Shown piece by piece: positions 19,273-27,881 of a stretch of 64,000 nt of DNA; the first letter of the stretch is position 1; each line of letters begins with the position of its first letter. A program made the translations under genes and the position numbers. This DNA is from CAIWHR01 sp963781285 (GTDB lineage Bacteria; Pseudomonadota; Gammaproteobacteria; Burkholderiales; Casimicrobiaceae). Location of the stretch: positions 186,001-250,000 of the forward strand of contig CAWAFI010000019.1 in NCBI GenBank assembly GCA_963781285.1, in the 5' to 3' direction. The notes beneath the pieces were generated by a model. That model did no database searches, had not been told where the DNA came from, and saw nothing but the letters and a program-made list of their open reading frames with translations.

Positions 19273-20203
19273 TTCTGGACGCCGAAATCCAAGCAAGCCG
19301 TGGGGCGGCCATCGGCTTGCTTTTGCGGTGATGGCAATTGCCCCCGCGGCGGCCGCGTTTGCGGATGATCCGGTGGTGTCCGCAGGTGAAACGCCGCAAG
19401 CTCTCGTCGCGAAGGCGGTCGCCTACGAGCACGGCGAGGGCGTTCCCAAGGATCAGCTCAAAGCCGCCGCCCTGTATTGCGAGGCGGCGCGCGAGGGCGA
19501 TATCGAGGCGCAGTTCAGCCTCGGCTGGATGTACGCGATCGGACGCGGCGTGGCGCGGGACGATGCCGTGGCCGCGTCACTGCTCGCGTTGGCCGCCGCC
19601 GGGGGACACCCGCATGCGCCGATTGCGCTGCGGCACGTGGGCGACGAGCGCGGCCGCCTGCCCGATTGCATGGGTACGGCGGAGCCCCCGTGGAGCGACA
19701 CCGGACCTGCTGATGACGAAGGTCCCGATTTCTTCGCCGACCTGCCGGCATCGAAGAAACAGATCGCGGACCTCGTAGCGGGTCTCGCGCCGCGATACTC
19801 CGTCGACCCGCGGCTCGCGTTGTCGGTCATCCGGGTCGAATCGAACTTCGAACCACGCGCGCTGTCGGTCAGGAATGCCCGCGGGTTGATGCAGCTCATT
19901 CCGGAAACCGCGGCCCGGTTCAATGTCAGGAACGCTTTCGACGTGCGTGACAATTTGCGGGGCGGGCTCGCGTATCTGCGCTGGCTTCTCGCCTACTATG
20001 AAGGCCAAGTCGCGCTTGCAGTCGCCGCCTACAATGCCGGTGAAGCCGCGGTCGACAGGTACAGGGGCATTCCGCCGTACCCGGAAACGCGCGACTATGT
20101 GCGCCGGGTGTTGCGATTGTTCGGCAGTGAGCGGCATCCGTACGATCCCCGGATCGTCGAGCCCTCGCCATTCCTGGCGGGTCCCGGCGCCCGGCCAATG
20201 TAG
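19253..20203 (+). CDS. Secreted lytic transglycosylase with Sel1 repeats
   Basis: A 316-residue protein with a signal peptide (RLAFAVMAIAPAAAAFA) and two Sel1-like repeats (residues about 45-125, ALYCEAAREGDIEAQFSLG). A C-terminal SLT domain follows (SVIRVESNFEPRALSV with the catalytic Glu, NARGLMQLIPETAARFNV, AVAAYNAGEAAVDRYRG). It cleaves peptidoglycan between MurNAc and GlcNAc in the periplasm, which can open the wall for an export machine. The chosen ATG lies inside the end of the epimerase gene and places the signal peptide properly; longer upstream frames are overlap. Its place in the exopolysaccharide operon suggests a role in secretion. Confidence 0.88.
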   Translation: MFSAQRSSGRRNPSKPWGGHRLAFAVMAIAPAAAAFADDPVVSAGETPQALVAKAVAYEHGEGVPKDQLKAAALYCEAAREGDIEAQFSLGWMYAIGRGVARDDAVAASLLALAAAGGHPHAPIALRHVGDERGRLPDCMGTAEPPWSDTGPADDEGPDFFADLPASKKQIADLVAGLAPRYSVDPRLALSVIRVESNFEPRALSVRNARGLMQLIPETAARFNVRNAFDVRDNLRGGLAYLRWLLAYYEGQVALAVAAYNAGEAAVDRYRGIPPYPETRDYVRRVLRLFGSERHPYDPRIVEPSPFLAGPGARPM

Positions 20204-20212
20204 GAGGCTGCC

Positions 20213-21013
20213 ATGCGCCCCGTTGCCGCGATTCTGAAACGCGGGTGCAGCGTTGCCGCCGCCGCGTTCCTTCTCCCGGGTTGGCTTTCTGCCGGCCCCG
20301 CCCACGCGGACAACGCCGTGGCGACGATCGAACGCGTGAAGGGATCGGTCGTTGCCATCGGGACCTTCGAGCGCACGCGCGCACCGCCGTTTCAGTTCCG
20401 GGGAACAGGGTTCGCCGTCGGGGACGGAACACTGATCGTCACGAATGCGCACGTGCTGCCGGCGACGCTTGACTCGACACGGCTCGAGGTGATCTCGATT
20501 CTCCTTCCCGCGCCGGGCAAAGGCCAGGTGCAGCTGAGGGACGCGAAGCGATTCTCAGTGGACCCGGGATCGGACCTCGCCCTGCTGAAGATCGACGGGC
20601 CCGCACTTTCGGCGCTGAAGCTTCGCGATTCGAATACGGTCCGCGAAGGCCAAAGTGTCCTGTTCACCGGATTTCCGATAGGACCGGTTCTCGGTCCGCA
20701 CCCGGCGACCCATCGTGGAATGGTGGCAGCTATCTCTCCGATCGCGATTCCGCAGAGACGATCGTCGGAACTCGACGGCCAGGTGATCCGTCGCCTCACC
20801 AGCGGAGCCTTTCCCGTGTTTCAGCTCGACGCGACCGCGTATCCGGGGAACAGCGGCAGTCCGGTCTATGATCCCGAATCGGGCGAGGTCCTCGGCATCG
20901 TCAACATGGTTTTCGTCAAGGGGACCAAGGAAAACGCGCTGACGCAGCCGAGCGGGATTACCTATGCCGTGCCGTCGAAGCACTTGCAGGACCTGCTGGA
21001 CAAGATGCGTTGA
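20213..21013 (+). CDS. Secreted trypsin-like serine protease (S1 family)
   Basis: The 266-residue protein has a signal peptide (hydrophobic stretch to SAGPAHA) and a chymotrypsin-fold domain with all three catalytic residues: His in VTNAHVLPA (about residue 80), Asp in PGSDLALLKI (about 122) and Ser in PGNSGSPVYD (about 221). There is no PDZ domain, unlike HtrA/DegP. It follows the lytic transglycosylase by 9 bases with an AGGAGG ribosome binding site, so it belongs to the same operon. It may process or check secreted proteins of the polysaccharide/PEP-CTERM pathway, which is inference from position. Confidence 0.85.
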   Translation: MRPVAAILKRGCSVAAAAFLLPGWLSAGPAHADNAVATIERVKGSVVAIGTFERTRAPPFQFRGTGFAVGDGTLIVTNAHVLPATLDSTRLEVISILLPAPGKGQVQLRDAKRFSVDPGSDLALLKIDGPALSALKLRDSNTVREGQSVLFTGFPIGPVLGPHPATHRGMVAAISPIAIPQRRSSELDGQVIRRLTSGAFPVFQLDATAYPGNSGSPVYDPESGEVLGIVNMVFVKGTKENALTQPSGITYAVPSKHLQDLLDKMR

Positions 21014-21046
21014 CGCGCACCCTGCGCGGTGTGCGCGCTCCGGAAC

Positions 21047-21805
21047 ATGCTTGATCCGTTCTGGCTGAAGGCGCTGCTCAAGGCGCTGGCACTGCCGCCG
21101 ACGGGACCGCTGCTGCTCGCGTTGCTCGGGATCGGCCTGCTGAACCGGTTCCCACGCGCGGGTCGCGTGCTGACGGTTGCCGGCGTATCGTCACTGCTGT
21201 TGCTGTCGCTTCCGGTCGTCGCGCTGCTTCTCCTGCGCTGCGTCGACACGTCGCCCCCGTTCGACCCCGATCGTGCCACCACCGCAAAGGCGATCGTGAT
21301 TCTCGGCGGCGGCACGCGTCGGAACGCCCCCGAGTATGGCGGCGATACGCTGGGGCGCCTGACGCTCGAACGCGTGCGCTACGGTGCCCGTGTCGCGCGC
21401 CTCACCGGGCTGCCGGTACTGGTCAGCGGCGGCTCGGTCCACGGCGGGGAAACCGAAGCCAAGCTGATGCAGGAAGCGCTCGAGCGCGAGTTCGGCGTTG
21501 GCGTGAAGTGGGCCGAAGATCGTTCCCGCAACACGCACGAGAATGCCGTTCGGTCCGCCGAGATCCTGCGCGCAGCGGGAATTCGTCATGTCGTACTCGT
21601 CGCGCATGGTTTTGACATGCCTCGAGCGACCGCCGAATTCGCGGCAGCGGGCATCGAAGTCAGCGCGGCGCCGACGGGAATTGCATCGCCGGGCGGCGAG
21701 GATTGGCTCGACTATCTGCCAAGCGTCGCCGGACTGCAGGGCAGCTATTACGCGCTCTACGAGTTACTCGGCAATCTGGTACGCAGGATGATGGTGGAGC
21801 GGTAG
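21047..21805 (+). CDS. YdcF/ElyC-like DUF218 membrane protein
   Basis: A protein of about 252 residues with two N-terminal membrane helices (residues 5-30 and 38-65) and a DUF218 domain: KAIVILGGGTRRN, LPVLVSGGSVHGGETEA, EDRSRNTHENA, and HVVLVAHGFDMPRA. The family includes E. coli ElyC/YcbC and SanA, linked to envelope polysaccharide or peptidoglycan maintenance; its biochemistry is poorly known. The start used is ATG 21047; an in-frame GTG at 21029 is also possible. It lies 33 bases after the protease gene and probably ends this operon. Confidence 0.83.
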   Translation: MLDPFWLKALLKALALPPTGPLLLALLGIGLLNRFPRAGRVLTVAGVSSLLLLSLPVVALLLLRCVDTSPPFDPDRATTAKAIVILGGGTRRNAPEYGGDTLGRLTLERVRYGARVARLTGLPVLVSGGSVHGGETEAKLMQEALEREFGVGVKWAEDRSRNTHENAVRSAEILRAAGIRHVVLVAHGFDMPRATAEFAAAGIEVSAAPTGIASPGGEDWLDYLPSVAGLQGSYYALYELLGNLVRRMMVER

Positions 21806-22276
21806 CCGCGGCGGAGCGGGCCAATGTTTTCGAAGCTTGTTGGTAGCGGGGCCTGTCGCAGTAAGGCCCGTGCCCGCGTCTGGACACAGCCTGCTCGAAA
21901 GAAACCCGCCCGAAAGGGATGTTGTCGTGGATCGCGTAGGGCAGCGTCTGCGTCGCGCCTGCGGAAAGTGCAGGTGTCGCTGTAGCTTACAACGGACGGG
22001 CGACCGGCGCGAGCGCAAAACCGCTGCAGCGCCGGAATGACGCGCGCGTGGCCTCGATCTCCGAACGCCTCATTCCCCTTGGGGACGGCACGATTGCCCG
22101 CGTTGATTGGTCGGGCTCGCGGCAGCTTGAGGGTCGGTTGGGAAGGTGTCGAGTGGCTTTACAAATGGAAGGTCGAATCTACGGATACCTGTCAGGATTT
22201 CGTCGCACGGATTTGATTAACAAGGAAAAAAATACGCTGGCGTGAGTGGACTTCTCGTGACAACGACTCGCGCTTG
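21806..22276. other. Intergenic region upstream of the PEP-CTERM remnant
   Basis: No gene of recognisable family is seen. A 65-codon plus-strand frame (22048-22245) runs up to an A7 run at about 22229-22235; a shift there would join it to the PEP-CTERM tail that follows. The joined product would be about 103 residues and would lack a signal peptide, so it would still not be a normal PEP-CTERM protein. The rest could be decayed coding sequence. Confidence 0.35.
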
Positions 22277-22357
22277 ACCGCGCCGGAGCCGTCGTCGCTC
22301 TTGCTGCTTGGTGTCGCGGCATTGGGACTCGCCCTGTCGCGCCGTCGCCGCGTCTGA
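22277..22357 (+). pseudogene. Orphan PEP-CTERM sorting tail (remnant of an exosortase substrate)
   Basis: The frame reads TAPEPSSLLLLGVAALGLAL then SRRRRV and stop: a Pro-Glu-Pro motif (22283-22291), a 13-residue hydrophobic helix and an arginine cluster at the very C-terminus. This is the full PEP-CTERM signal recognised by exosortase. Upstream, the same frame hits a stop at about 22217 and has no start codon or signal peptide. The body of the protein is therefore missing, or displaced by a shift at the A7 run. A strong terminator follows 21 bases later, as expected after a real gene end. It supports an active PEP-CTERM system in this genome. Confidence 0.7.
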
Positions 22358-22377
22358 TCGGCAACAGCAGCAACGAC

Positions 22378-22406
22378 AAAGCGCCCCACGGGGCGCTTTG
22401 TTTTTT
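22378..22406 (+). terminator. Rho-independent terminator after the PEP-CTERM tail
   Basis: A 10-base stem (AAAGCGCCCC pairing with GGGGCGCTTT, 22378-22399) is followed by G and six T residues. It is oriented for plus-strand transcripts ending with the PEP-CTERM remnant. Confidence 0.9.
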
Positions 22407-22410
22407 CGGG

Positions 22411-22727
22411 GGACGACAGACGCGCGGGGGTCGCGATGCACCCACAGCTCAGGAGCGCTTGTCCGCCCCAGCGCGTCTGACCTTATCATCGCATCCACAT
22501 CCTCGACACGGCGGACTTTCGGTCACCGCATTGCGTTGCGTTCGCATCGGATCAAGCCACTCGGCTTCGGAGGTATAGTACGGACTCGACCAACTTCGGC
22601 GAACGCCTCGCACGATCGACAGCACGAGGCGCCGAACAAGACGGCGATTGGCAATTTGTCGGCCGAGAAACGAAAACAGGCGCCGGGCACCTGTCATTCG
22701 ACTGCGGTCAATCGAGGTGCGGCCAGT
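22411..22727. other. Intergenic stretch before tRNA-Leu, nothing supportable
   Basis: No family-like frame, hairpin with T-run or repeat was recognised between the PEP-CTERM terminator and the 3' end of the tRNA-Leu gene. Frames that cross the tRNA are artefacts of its sequence. Confidence 0.4.
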
Positions 22728-22814
22728 TGGTGCCCAGAAGAGGACTCGAACCTCCACAGTGTCGCCACCGCTAGGACCTGAACCTAGTGCGTCTACCAAT
22801 TCCGCCATCTGGGC
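22728..22814 (-). tRNA. tRNA-Leu (anticodon CAG)
   Basis: The reverse complement gives an acceptor stem starting GCCCAGA, a D-arm GGCGGAATTGGTAGACGC, an anticodon arm with loop TTCAGGT (CAG), a long variable arm typical of leucine tRNAs, a T-arm GGTTCGAGTCC and an encoded CCA end. Its length of 87 bases fits a class II tRNA. It is divergent from rnr, with 36 bases between its 5' end and the proposed rnr start. Confidence 0.95.
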
Positions 22815-22850
22815 GACCGCAACCGAATATTTTACGTTTCACGTTTATCC

Positions 22851-25259
22851 TTGTCAAAAAAGACCGACCTTCCACCAAGTTCCCGCAACCGTAAATCAAA
22901 ACCTGCGGACTTGACCGTCGCGCGCATACGACCCGCGTCTGCCGGCGCATCTAAGCCCTCGGCGGCGGCCGTGATACCCCCGCGACAACGTCCGGCCCGC
23001 CGCACCGGCTCCATGTCGAACGACCCGCCGCTCGAGCGCTCGGCGCGCGGCCGCGGCGGTGACATCGACCCGGCGCTGCTGCCGTCGCGCATTGCGATCC
23101 TCGAGGCGCTGCAACAGGCGGGCGTGCCCGTGCCGCCGGCCGATCTCCTCCGTTCGATGAAGGTCGACCGCAGCGCACAGGAGGCGTTCTTCGGTCGCAT
23201 CGACGCCATGCAGCGCGACGGCCAGCTGTTGATGAACCGCAAGGGCGAGCTGTGCGTCCTGGCCAAGCTCGACTTCGTCACGGGAACCGTCCAGGGTCAC
23301 CCCGACGGCTTCGGGTTCCTCGTGCCCGATGATGGCAGCGCCGACCTCTTCCTCGATCCACGCGAGATGCACAAGGTGCTCCACGGCGACCGCGCGACGG
23401 CCCGGCGCACGGGCACCGATCGGCGCGGCCGGCCGGAAGGCGAGATCGTCGACGTGCTGCTGCGCGCGAACCGCACGGTCGTCGGGCGCCTGTTCGATGA
23501 ACGCGGTATCGGATTCGTCGTCGCCGAGAACCGCCGGATCAACCAGGACCTCATCGTCCCGCCGGAGGAGCGCGGCGGCGCGAAATCGGGCGATGTCGTC
23601 GTCGTCGAGATCGTCGAGCAGCCAACACCCCAGCGCGAAGCGATCGCGCGCGTGGTCGAGGTGCTGGGCAGTTACACCGATCCGGGCATGGAGATCGAGA
23701 TCGCCCTGCGCAAGCACGACCTTCCGCATGAATTCTCGCTCGCCGCGCGCAAGCAGGCGGACAAGCTGCCGAAGGACGTGCGCGAGGCCGATCTCAAGGG
23801 CCGGACCGACCTCCGCGGTCTCGCGCTGGTCACGATCGACGGCGAGACGGCGAAGGACTTCGACGACGCCGTGTACTGCGAACGCAAGGGCAAGGGCTTC
23901 CGCCTGATCGTCGCCATTGCCGACGTCTCCCACTACGTGCGCGATGGCGACACGCTCGACCGCGACGCGCGCGATCGCGGCACATCCGTCTATTTTCCGC
24001 GTCGTGTGATCCCGATGCTGCCCGAGGCGCTGTCGAACGAGCTGTGCTCGCTCAAGGCCGCCGTGGATCGGCTGTGCATGGTCTGCGAGATGGACGTCAG
24101 CGCCAGCGGGTCGATCAGCCACTACCGGTTTTTTCCGGCGGTGATGCATTCGCGCGCGCGGCTCACCTACACGCAAGTGTGGGATTGGCTCTCCGAGGCC
24201 GGGAAGGCGCCGCGCGAGGCGAAACCGTTGCTGTCGCATCTTGCCGACCTTTACGCTCTTTATCACGTGTTGAAGGACGCGCGCGAGGCGCGCGGCGCGA
24301 TCGATTTCGACACCCCGGAGATGCAACTCGAATTCGACGTCCGCGGCAAGATCGTCCGCGTCGTGCCCGTGATGCGCAACGACGCGCACAAGCTGATCGA
24401 GGAGTGCATGCTCGCCGCCAACGTCTGTACGGCCGAGTTCCTCGCGCAGCACAAGCATCCGACGCTCTATCGTGTTCACGAGGGGCCGACGCCGGAGAAA
24501 CTCACGGCGTTGCGCGACTTCCTCGCGAGCTGCGCGCTGTCGCTTCCAGGGGGCGAGAACCCCACGGCGTCCGACTACGCGGCCCTGCTGCTGCGCATCA
24601 AGGACCGTCCGGACTACGCGCTGCTGCAGACGGTGTTGCTACGCTCGCTGCAACAGGCGCGCTACCGCCCCGACAATGTCGGCCACTTCGGGCTCTCGTA
24701 CGAGGCCTACGCGCATTTCACGTCGCCGATCCGCCGCTATCCCGACCTTCTCGTCCACCGCGCAATCAAGGCGGTGCTTGCGCAACGTGAGTACAAGCCG
24801 GCGGGCGCATCGTGGGCCGCGCTGGGCGAGCACTGCTCGTTCACCGAGCGTCGTGCCGACGACGCGACGCGCGACGTCGAGAACTGGCTCAAGTGCTATT
24901 TCATGCAGGACAAGGTGGGCGAAACGTACGCGGGCACGATCAGCGGCGTCACCAGTTTCGGGGTCTTTGTGACGCTCGACGATCTCAACATCGACGGTCT
25001 CGTCCACGTCACCGAGCTGGGGCGCGACTATTTCCATTTCGACGCGGGGCGGCATGCGATGATCGGCGAGCGCAGCGGCCGCGTCTTCCAGCTGGCGGGT
25101 CGCATCCGGGTCAAGGTGGCGCGCGTCGATCTCGAGACCACGAAGATCGACTTCACGCTGGCCGACGACGCCGCTCCCGTCGTTTCGTCACAACCACCGT
25201 ATGGCGAGGGCCCGTCGCGCAAGGATTCCCGACGCAAGGTGAAGTCGAAACGCGCTTGA
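22851..25259 (+). CDS. rnr: Ribonuclease R
   Basis: About 802 residues from a TTG start, or 748 from ATG 23013; neither has a good ribosome binding site. The protein has an N-terminal winged-helix/cold-shock part (LDFVTGTVQGHPDGFGFLVP), the RNB catalytic domain with metal-binding Asps (TAKDFDDAVY, residues about 338-347), and a C-terminal S1 domain (GETYAGTISGVTSFGVFVTL). A basic tail (SRKDSRRKVKSKRA) ends it. It degrades structured RNA 3' to 5', acting in mRNA, tRNA and rRNA quality control. The usual partner rlmB does not follow; purT does. Length and domains are normal for beta-proteobacterial RNase R. Confidence 0.95.
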   Translation: MSKKTDLPPSSRNRKSKPADLTVARIRPASAGASKPSAAAVIPPRQRPARRTGSMSNDPPLERSARGRGGDIDPALLPSRIAILEALQQAGVPVPPADLLRSMKVDRSAQEAFFGRIDAMQRDGQLLMNRKGELCVLAKLDFVTGTVQGHPDGFGFLVPDDGSADLFLDPREMHKVLHGDRATARRTGTDRRGRPEGEIVDVLLRANRTVVGRLFDERGIGFVVAENRRINQDLIVPPEERGGAKSGDVVVVEIVEQPTPQREAIARVVEVLGSYTDPGMEIEIALRKHDLPHEFSLAARKQADKLPKDVREADLKGRTDLRGLALVTIDGETAKDFDDAVYCERKGKGFRLIVAIADVSHYVRDGDTLDRDARDRGTSVYFPRRVIPMLPEALSNELCSLKAAVDRLCMVCEMDVSASGSISHYRFFPAVMHSRARLTYTQVWDWLSEAGKAPREAKPLLSHLADLYALYHVLKDAREARGAIDFDTPEMQLEFDVRGKIVRVVPVMRNDAHKLIEECMLAANVCTAEFLAQHKHPTLYRVHEGPTPEKLTALRDFLASCALSLPGGENPTASDYAALLLRIKDRPDYALLQTVLLRSLQQARYRPDNVGHFGLSYEAYAHFTSPIRRYPDLLVHRAIKAVLAQREYKPAGASWAALGEHCSFTERRADDATRDVENWLKCYFMQDKVGETYAGTISGVTSFGVFVTLDDLNIDGLVHVTELGRDYFHFDAGRHAMIGERSGRVFQLAGRIRVKVARVDLETTKIDFTLADDAAPVVSSQPPYGEGPSRKDSRRKVKSKRA

Positions 25260-25479
25260 GATGGGTGTCAGCACGGCGGCGATCGTCCGAAACCGCGCAC
25301 CCCCTACCCGATGGCGCCGCGACGGTGTCCCGCGATCGGATTCCCTTCTTGAATACAACAGAATGAACAGCACTTCCCGCGCTTGGCTGCGCCGCAACAA
25401 ATCCACGTGCCACTGGTAAAATGGCCCCTTGAAGGTCAATGCGCCGACGTTGTCGTCGCGCTCCCGGATCCGGTCCACC

Positions 25480-26682
25480 ATGCACATCGGCACCCCGCTC
25501 TCCCCGTCCGCGACCAAGGTCATGCTGCTCGGCAGCGGCGAACTGGGCAAGGAAGTCATCATCGCGTTGCAGCGCCTCGGCGTCGAAGTCATCGCCGTCG
25601 ACCGCTATGCCAACGCGCCGGGCCACCAGGTCGCGCATCGCGCGCATGTCATCGCGATGACCGACGCTTCGGCACTGCGCCGGCTGATCGAGCAGGAGCG
25701 CCCGCATCTCGTCGTGCCGGAGATCGAGGCGATCGCCACCGACGTGCTGGCGGCGGTGGAGCGCGAAGGCATCGCGCAGGTCATTCCGACCGCACGCGCC
25801 GTGCAGCTCACCATGAATCGCGAGGGCATTCGCCGCCTCGCCGCGGAGGAGCTCGGCCTGCCGACGTCACCCTACCGGTTCGCCGAGAGCCTCGCCGAAC
25901 TGCAGGACGCGATCGAAACGGCACCGGGCATCGGCTATCCCTGCGTGGTGAAGCCGGTGATGTCCTCGTCGGGCAAAGGCCAGACGCTGGTGCGCTCCGC
26001 AGCGGACGTTGCGTCGGCATGGCAGTACGCGGAGAGCGCGGGCCGCGTGCGCGGCAGCCGCGCCATCGTCGAGGGCTTCATCGACTTCGACTACGAGATC
26101 ACGCTGCTTACCGTCCGCGCCAACGACGCGGAAGGCGTCGTGCAGACGCATTTCTGCGCGCCGGTCGGCCACGTCCAGGTGCATGGCGACTACGTCGAGT
26201 CCTGGCAGCCGCAACCGATGTCGGCGGCCGCGCTCGCGCAAGCGCACGACATCGCCGGACGCGTGACGGCGGACCTCTCCGGTCGCGGCATCTTCGGCGT
26301 CGAGCTCTTCGTCAAGGGCGACCAGGTCTGGTTCTCCGAAGTGAGCCCGCGCCCGCACGACACCGGCATGGTGACGATGTGCACGCAGGCACAGAGCGAA
26401 TTCGAGCTGCATGCGCGGGCGATCCTCGGCCTGCCTGTCGACGTGCGGCTTGTCGGACCGGGTGCATCCGCGGTGATCTACGGTGGTCTCGACGGGCGCG
26501 GCATCCGCTTCGACGACGTCGCGCACGCGCTCGCCGTGCCGGGAAGCGATCTGCGGCTGTTCGGCAAGCCGGAGGCCTACAAGCGACGGCGCATGGGCGT
26601 GGCGCTCGCCACGGCCCCCGACACCGCGCAGGCACGCGAACGCGCGAAAGAATGCGCGCGGCGTGTCAAGCCGCGCGCCTGA
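25480..26682 (+). CDS. purT: Formate-dependent phosphoribosylglycinamide formyltransferase (GAR transformylase 2)
   Basis: The 400-residue ATP-grasp enzyme has the N-terminal motif VMLLGSGELGKEVIIALQRLG, the ATP-grasp domain (YPCVVKPVMSSSGKGQTLV) and the metal/substrate-binding segment WFSEVSPRPHDTGMVTMCTQ. It makes formyl-GAR from GAR, formate and ATP in purine synthesis, replacing folate-dependent PurN. The ATG at 25480 is chosen because family members start shortly before the VMLLGSGELG strand; an upstream in-frame ATG at 25429 would add 17 unusual residues. It lies 220 bases after rnr. Confidence 0.95.
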   Translation: MHIGTPLSPSATKVMLLGSGELGKEVIIALQRLGVEVIAVDRYANAPGHQVAHRAHVIAMTDASALRRLIEQERPHLVVPEIEAIATDVLAAVEREGIAQVIPTARAVQLTMNREGIRRLAAEELGLPTSPYRFAESLAELQDAIETAPGIGYPCVVKPVMSSSGKGQTLVRSAADVASAWQYAESAGRVRGSRAIVEGFIDFDYEITLLTVRANDAEGVVQTHFCAPVGHVQVHGDYVESWQPQPMSAAALAQAHDIAGRVTADLSGRGIFGVELFVKGDQVWFSEVSPRPHDTGMVTMCTQAQSEFELHARAILGLPVDVRLVGPGASAVIYGGLDGRGIRFDDVAHALAVPGSDLRLFGKPEAYKRRRMGVALATAPDTAQARERAKECARRVKPRA

Positions 26683-26759
26683 ATTCCGGCGGCAGCGCCG
26701 CCGCCTGTCGCACTTCCGCGCCGTACCGATGGACCTCGTGATGCCGAACGGCAGGCAAG

Positions 26760-26787
26760 AAAAACGGGGCGATCCGCATCGCCCCGT
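26760..26787 (-). terminator. Rho-independent terminator for the minus-strand BI-1 gene
   Basis: On the minus strand a stem ACGGGGCGAT / ATCGCCCCGT with loop GCGG is followed by a run of five T residues (the complement of AAAAA at 26760-26764). It lies 74 bases past the BI-1 stop and between convergent genes. Confidence 0.8.
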
Positions 26788-26860
26788 CCATGTCCTTCGC
26801 CTGGCCGCGACCTTTCGCTATCGTCGTACTTCGACCCCGATGCGAGACGGCCGCGCGCCG

Positions 26861-27598
26861 CTACTCCCGCTGCCCGGTAAATGCGAGCAGCAGGTTGAGC
26901 AGGCTGACGAAGATGTTGAACAGGTCGAGGAACAGGTTCAGCGTCGCCATCACGTAATTCGTCTCGCCGCCCCGCACGATGTTGGTCAGGTCGAACAGCA
27001 GGTACATCGAGAAAAGCATGACCGCGATGGCGGAGATCGCCAGCGACACAGCGGGCACCTGGAAGAACAGGTTCGCCAGCGAAGCGACGATCAGCACGAC
27101 GAGTCCAACGAACAGGAACTTCCCGAGGAAGCTGAAGTCACGCTTGGTCACCGACGCGTAGGCGGCCAGCGCGAAGAACACCGCCGCGGTCAGGCCGCCG
27201 GACAGCGCGACCAGTTCGCCGCCGTTCCGGAAGCCGGCGGCGACCGTCAGAATCGGCGTCAGCATCAACCCCGAAATGAAGGTGAAGCCGAAGAGCGCGG
27301 CGACACCCCAGGCGCTGTTGCGCAGGAGGGTGACGATCCACAGCGAGCCCAGCATCGCGCCGAACATCAGCAGCGGTGTCATGATGGGCGCCGCCTTGAA
27401 CAGCGCGATGAAGTTGAGCTCCATGCCGGCGAATGCACCGGCAACCGTCGGCAGCAGCGACAGCGCGAGCAGCCAGTACGTATTGCGCAGGACGCGATGC
27501 GCGTCGACCGCGACGCCACCGGCTTGCGGCAGCGACGGCAAGGGGGATGGCGATGGCGAGCTGCCCGGCGCCATGACAGGTTTGAATCTGGGATCCAT
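26861..27598 (-). CDS. BAX inhibitor-1 (YccA/TEGT) family membrane protein
   Basis: A protein of about 245 residues with a soluble Ser/Pro-rich N-terminus (about 35 residues) and seven closely spaced membrane helices, from NTYWLLALSLLPTVAGAFAG to LFLDLFNIFVSLLNLLLAF. The C-terminal pattern YLLFDLTNIVRGGETNYVMATLNLFLDLFNIF is diagnostic for the BI-1/YccA family. E. coli YccA binds and restrains the FtsH protease; a calcium or proton leak is proposed for homologues. The start at 27598 has a GAGAGG ribosome binding site; an upstream ATG at 27613 lacks one. It is monocistronic. Confidence 0.92.
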   Translation of the reverse strand: MDPRFKPVMAPGSSPSPSPLPSLPQAGGVAVDAHRVLRNTYWLLALSLLPTVAGAFAGMELNFIALFKAAPIMTPLLMFGAMLGSLWIVTLLRNSAWGVAALFGFTFISGLMLTPILTVAAGFRNGGELVALSGGLTAAVFFALAAYASVTKRDFSFLGKFLFVGLVVLIVASLANLFFQVPAVSLAISAIAVMLFSMYLLFDLTNIVRGGETNYVMATLNLFLDLFNIFVSLLNLLLAFTGQRE

Positions 27599-27741
27599 GG
27601 TTCCTCTCCGCATGCGGTCCGAACGGGACCGGTCAGGGGCATTAGACTAACAGAAATGACCCGGGTTCAACCGCCTCGCGGCCCGCCCTTGGGCTGATAA
27701 TATCCGGCCACCGCTGGCAGTTTCAAGGGGCTGCGGCGTGC

Positions 27742-27831
27742 GGAAGGTTGGCAGAGCGGTCTAATGCACCGGACTTGAAATCCGGCGTGCCGGCAACGGC
27801 ACCGTGAGTTCGAATCTCACACCTTCCGCCA
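27742..27831 (+). tRNA. tRNA-Ser (anticodon UGA)
   Basis: The acceptor stem GGAAGGT pairs with ACCTTCC. The anticodon loop CTTGAAA sits between CCGGA and TCCGG (anticodon TGA). A long variable arm (GCGTGCCGGCAACGGCACC) and the T-loop TTCGAAT follow, and CCA is encoded. The 90-base length is right for serine. Serine tRNAs are common integration sites for islands, and the region immediately downstream looks foreign and decayed. Confidence 0.95.
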
Positions 27832-27881
27832 GACTCAATTCCAACAAGGGCCGCCCGCAAATTGCAACCGCCGGGCAATTC

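Noticed and set aside
22084..22098. Possible sigma-54 element (GGCACG...GC) upstream of the PEP-CTERM tail
   Set aside because: The GG to GC spacing is one base off the strict -24/-12 rule, and no second element supports it.
22308..22781. Frame ending in EEDSNLHSVATART near tRNA-Leu
   Set aside because: The C-terminal part is a read-through of the antisense strand of the tRNA-Leu gene, a known source of false proteins.
22896..24479. Minus-strand frame of 527 codons opposite rnr
   Set aside because: It lies wholly inside rnr, whose domains are complete; the long open antisense frame is usual in high-GC DNA.
26483..27697. Plus-strand frame of 404 codons across the end of purT and the BI-1 gene
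   Set aside because: It runs antisense to a seven-helix membrane protein; its Arg/Glu/Gln-rich translation is typical of a shadow.
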